Shown here piece after piece: positions 63,977-64,000 of a stretch of 64,000 bases of DNA. Below the pieces are notes generated by a model. It ran no database searches. It was not told the origin of the DNA and saw nothing but the letters and a program-made list of their open reading frames with translations. The stretch's first letter is position 1. Each line of letters begins with the position of its first letter. A program made the translations under genes and the position numbers. This stretch comes from Deltaproteobacteria bacterium (GTDB lineage: Bacteria > Myxococcota_A > UBA9042): contig JACKFC010000023.1 in assembly GCA_020632665.1 (NCBI GenBank), positions 7,102 to 71,101 on the forward strand, given 5' to 3'.

Positions 63977-64000
63977 TCAGAGCGCGCCGAGGTAGCGCAC
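63977..64000 (-). CDS. C-terminal end of an unidentified gene entering from beyond the window
   Basis: The final bases on the minus strand read VRYLGAL followed by TGA, with no other stop. It is only seven residues, so nothing can be said of its function. It may be the next gene upstream of the enoyl-CoA isomerase, 49 bases away. Confidence 0.25.
   Translation of the reverse strand: MRYLGAL

Overview
The window is GC-rich, densely coded DNA from a bacterium that looks like a member of the Myxococcota (former Deltaproteobacteria). The evidence is a pilB-pilC-pilS-pilR-pilA cluster in myxobacterial order, a six-gene alternative complex III (act) operon, DUF4388/PEGA/FHA regulatory proteins, and several very long secreted lipoproteins with Asp/Thr-rich tethers and Cys-rich, thrombospondin-type, lamin-tail, slime-mould-type or FG-GAP repeats. 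No rRNA, tRNA, CRISPR array, insertion sequence or phage was recognised. The species cannot be named from the sequence alone.

Layout: 1-7.5 kb, actA-F (quinol:cytochrome c/oxygen electron transfer), minus strand, actF cut by the window edge. 7.8-13.6 kb, a degenerate GGDEF protein and a 1599-residue multidomain lipoprotein. 13.7-16.4 kb, a YkgJ-type Cys-cluster protein, PspA and a YbjN-like protein. 16.5-21.2 kb, a PilO-like lipoprotein, then a PEGA protein, a CheY-like receiver and an FHA/TPR protein. 21.3-22.5 kb, rpmA, rplU and trxA with a promoter and terminator. 22.7-24.3 kb, a secreted unknown and an 829-base non-coding stretch with hexanucleotide repeats. 24.3-31.6 kb, the type IV pilus cluster with a sigma-54 promoter before pilA. 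31.7-37.2 kb, a coupled row of a DUF4388 protein, tsaD, rsmA and a HAD 5'-nucleotidase. 37.3-39.1 kb, atpI-atpB-atpE (Fo only). 39.4-47.6 kb, a 2743-residue Cys-rich lipoprotein gene. 47.7-53.5 kb, a DUF4175 protein and clpB. 53.5-54.4 kb, two AhpD-fold genes. 54.5-57.3 kb, an HDAC-type deacetylase, a GNAT acetyltransferase, a glutathione S-transferase and a relic of a second deacetylase gene. 57.5-60.9 kb, two more lipoproteins. 60.9-64 kb, oxyR, a catalase-peroxidase C-terminal-domain gene and an enoyl-CoA isomerase/hydratase.

The most striking item is at 53827-54408. It reads as one AhpD-family (alkylhydroperoxidase-like) protein interrupted by an in-frame TGA exactly where the second cysteine of the CxxC...H active site should be. 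The TGA is followed by a 7-bp hairpin with a GGUC loop at nearly the spacing of the E. coli fdhF SECIS element. I interpret it as a selenoprotein (CxxU...H) that routine annotation would split into two fragments. It is preceded, with a 4-base overlap, by a short AhpD-fold partner without the active-site motif. Other points of interest are a truncated KatG next to oxyR, a lamin-tail domain split by an inserted LamG-like domain, a coupled acetyltransferase/deacetylase pair with a decayed deacetylase copy nearby, and an ActB that keeps all four cysteines of a molybdoenzyme-type [4Fe-4S] site.
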